Origin: an uncultured Erythrobacteraceae bacterium
Lineage (GTDB): Bacteria; Pseudomonadota; Alphaproteobacteria; Sphingomonadales; Sphingomonadaceae
DNA length: 7,218 nt
Assembly: GCA_950071875.1 (NCBI GenBank)
Contig: CATMNW010000124.1
Span: 1-7,218 of the forward strand
Direction: 5' to 3'
Shown: positions 6,252 to 7,218 of the stretch, piece after piece
Position numbering within the stretch: position 1 is the stretch's first letter
Layout of the letters: every line of letters starts with the position of its first letter
Translations under genes and position numbers: made by a program
The notes under the pieces: generated by a model
Seen by the model: only the letters and a program-made list of their open reading frames with translations
The model's database searches: none
What the model was told of the DNA's origin: nothing

Positions 6252-7218
6252 AACCGCTTGGACCGATCCCGGCCGGCTATGAGGCAATAGATGGCGAACT
6301 TTGTGTTGCCGGCAAGCCTGTCAGCTATTGGACTGAAAAGGCCGGACGCACACCGCTTTTCGTTTATTCGCGAGAGCGCATTATCGATCGATTTGCCGAA
6401 TTGCGCTCTGCGATGCCGCAGCGTCTCAAGATAAATTATGCAATAAAAGCCAATAGTTTCGCGCCGATTCTTGATCTTGTCGCGAACCTTGCAGACGGGC
6501 TGGACATCGCATCAGGTGGTGAGCTCGACATGGTTCGCGCGACAGACTTCGACATGTCGCGCGTCAGTTTTGCGGGGCCCGGTAAACGGGACATGGAACT
6601 CGAGTCAGCAATTGCGTCGGGCGTGACCCTCAATCTGGAAAGCGAAAACGAGGCGCAGCGTTCGCTTGGCATTGCGGAGAAGCTGGGAAAGACACCAAAG
6701 TTGGCAATCCGGGTGAATCCGGATTTCGAGCTGAAAGGTTCGGGCATGAAGATGGGGGGCGGACCCAAGCCATTCGGTATCGATGCAGACAGGGTTCCTG
6801 CATTGGTACGCCTCCTTCAAGCGGCAGGCGCGGATTTTCGCGGTTTCCATATCTTTACTGGCAGTCAGGCACTTTCTGCAGAAGCAGTAATCGACATGCA
6901 GGCCAAGGTGCTGGACTGTGCCGACAGGCTGGCTCGCGAGGCCGAGGTCGCTCTTCCCAAGCTCAACATGGGCGGGGGATTCGGCATCCCCTACTTTCCG
7001 GGTGATGAGCCGCTGGACATTCGAAGCGTCGGCAGCGCGCTTGAAGAAAGGTTCGCGACCCTACCCGACACGCTATCCGGAGGAGACCTGTTTATCGAGC
7101 TTGGTCGCTACCTCGTGGGAGAAGCGGGAGTTTACCTGACGCGTATAATCGATCGAAAGGTGAGTTACGGGCAAACCTATCTCGTGACGGATGGAGGTCT
7201 TCACCATCAACTTGCTGC
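6248..7218 (+). CDS. PLP-dependent decarboxylase, exosortase A system-associated, 3' end cut off
   Basis: Partial gene: 323 complete codons are visible with no stop before the window edge. The start is GTG 6248, overlapping the ligase stop as GTGA, with GGAG at 6236-6239, 8 nt upstream. It is a fold-III (alanine-racemase-like) decarboxylase of the DAP/ornithine/arginine group. Visible features are the Schiff-base Lys67 in NYAIKAN (codon 6446-6448), DIASGGEL shortly after it, GFHIFTGSQ (the family's H-x-GSQ region), the glycine-rich MGGGFGIPYF that binds the PLP phosphate, ELGRYLVGEAG (compare EPGRYLV of LysA), and GGLHHQLAA at the edge. Only the first part of the C-terminal sheet domain is present, so the second active-site half is out of view. 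The family is 'pyridoxal-dependent decarboxylase, exosortase A system-associated', which pairs with the upstream ligase. The substrate is unknown; a carrier-bound amino acid is my inference. Confidence 0.93.
   Translation, partial: MKPLGPIPAGYEAIDGELCVAGKPVSYWTEKAGRTPLFVYSRERIIDRFAELRSAMPQRLKINYAIKANSFAPILDLVANLADGLDIASGGELDMVRATDFDMSRVSFAGPGKRDMELESAIASGVTLNLESENEAQRSLGIAEKLGKTPKLAIRVNPDFELKGSGMKMGGGPKPFGIDADRVPALVRLLQAAGADFRGFHIFTGSQALSAEAVIDMQAKVLDCADRLAREAEVALPKLNMGGGFGIPYFPGDEPLDIRSVGSALEERFATLPDTLSGGDLFIELGRYLVGEAGVYLTRIIDRKVSYGQTYLVTDGGLHHQLA

Noticed and set aside
1..7218. CRISPR arrays, tRNA/rRNA genes, insertion sequences, long direct repeats
   Set aside because: None seen; the window is continuous coding sequence with no periodic repeats, transposase motifs or tRNA-like cloverleaf regions that I could recognise by eye.

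Overview
The window is about 60% GC and almost entirely coding, from an alphaproteobacterium. Gene content and protein style best fit Sphingomonadales, particularly Erythrobacteraceae-like genomes; this is a judgement from memory of the families, not a search. There are eight protein genes, two of them cut by the window edges. No gap between genes exceeds about 26 bp. I found no RNA gene, mobile element or CRISPR array.

Left part (1-1949, plus strand): two housekeeping genes with a 4-bp ATGA overlap. The first is the C-terminal part of an NAD(P)H-hydrate repair enzyme (ADP/ATP-dependent dehydratase). The second is a TrmA/RumA-type, iron-sulfur, SAM-dependent uracil-C5 RNA methyltransferase.

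Right part (1934-7218): a biosynthetic block of the kind known as exosortase A (XrtA/PEP-CTERM)-associated, organised as two divergent arms starting only 26 bp apart at 4711-4736. The leftward arm (4710 to 1934) encodes a GNAT/FemAB-like acyltransferase, an acyl carrier protein, a divergent 'hydrolase 2' and 'hydrolase 1' (both alpha/beta-hydrolase-like). These genes are separated by 13 bp, 8 bp and a 4-bp overlap. The rightward arm (4737 onward) encodes an AMP-forming ligase and, through a 4-bp GTGA overlap, a PLP-dependent fold-III decarboxylase that runs off the right edge. The last gene of the leftward arm overlaps the methyltransferase tail-to-tail by 16 bp, so the accessory block abuts the housekeeping genes with no spacer.

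Working model (inference): the ligase activates a carboxylic or amino acid, the carrier protein holds it as a thioester, the decarboxylase removes a carboxylate while it is carrier-bound, and the GNAT/FemAB-like enzyme transfers the product to an acceptor, perhaps the exopolysaccharide or envelope material made by XrtA-linked loci. The hydrolases would trim, release or proofread. The ligase has Phe-Asp at the place where amino-acid adenylation domains carry the amino-group-binding Asp, which supports an amino acid substrate. No exosortase, glycosyltransferase or PEP-CTERM substrate lies inside the window, so the link to that system rests on family recognition.
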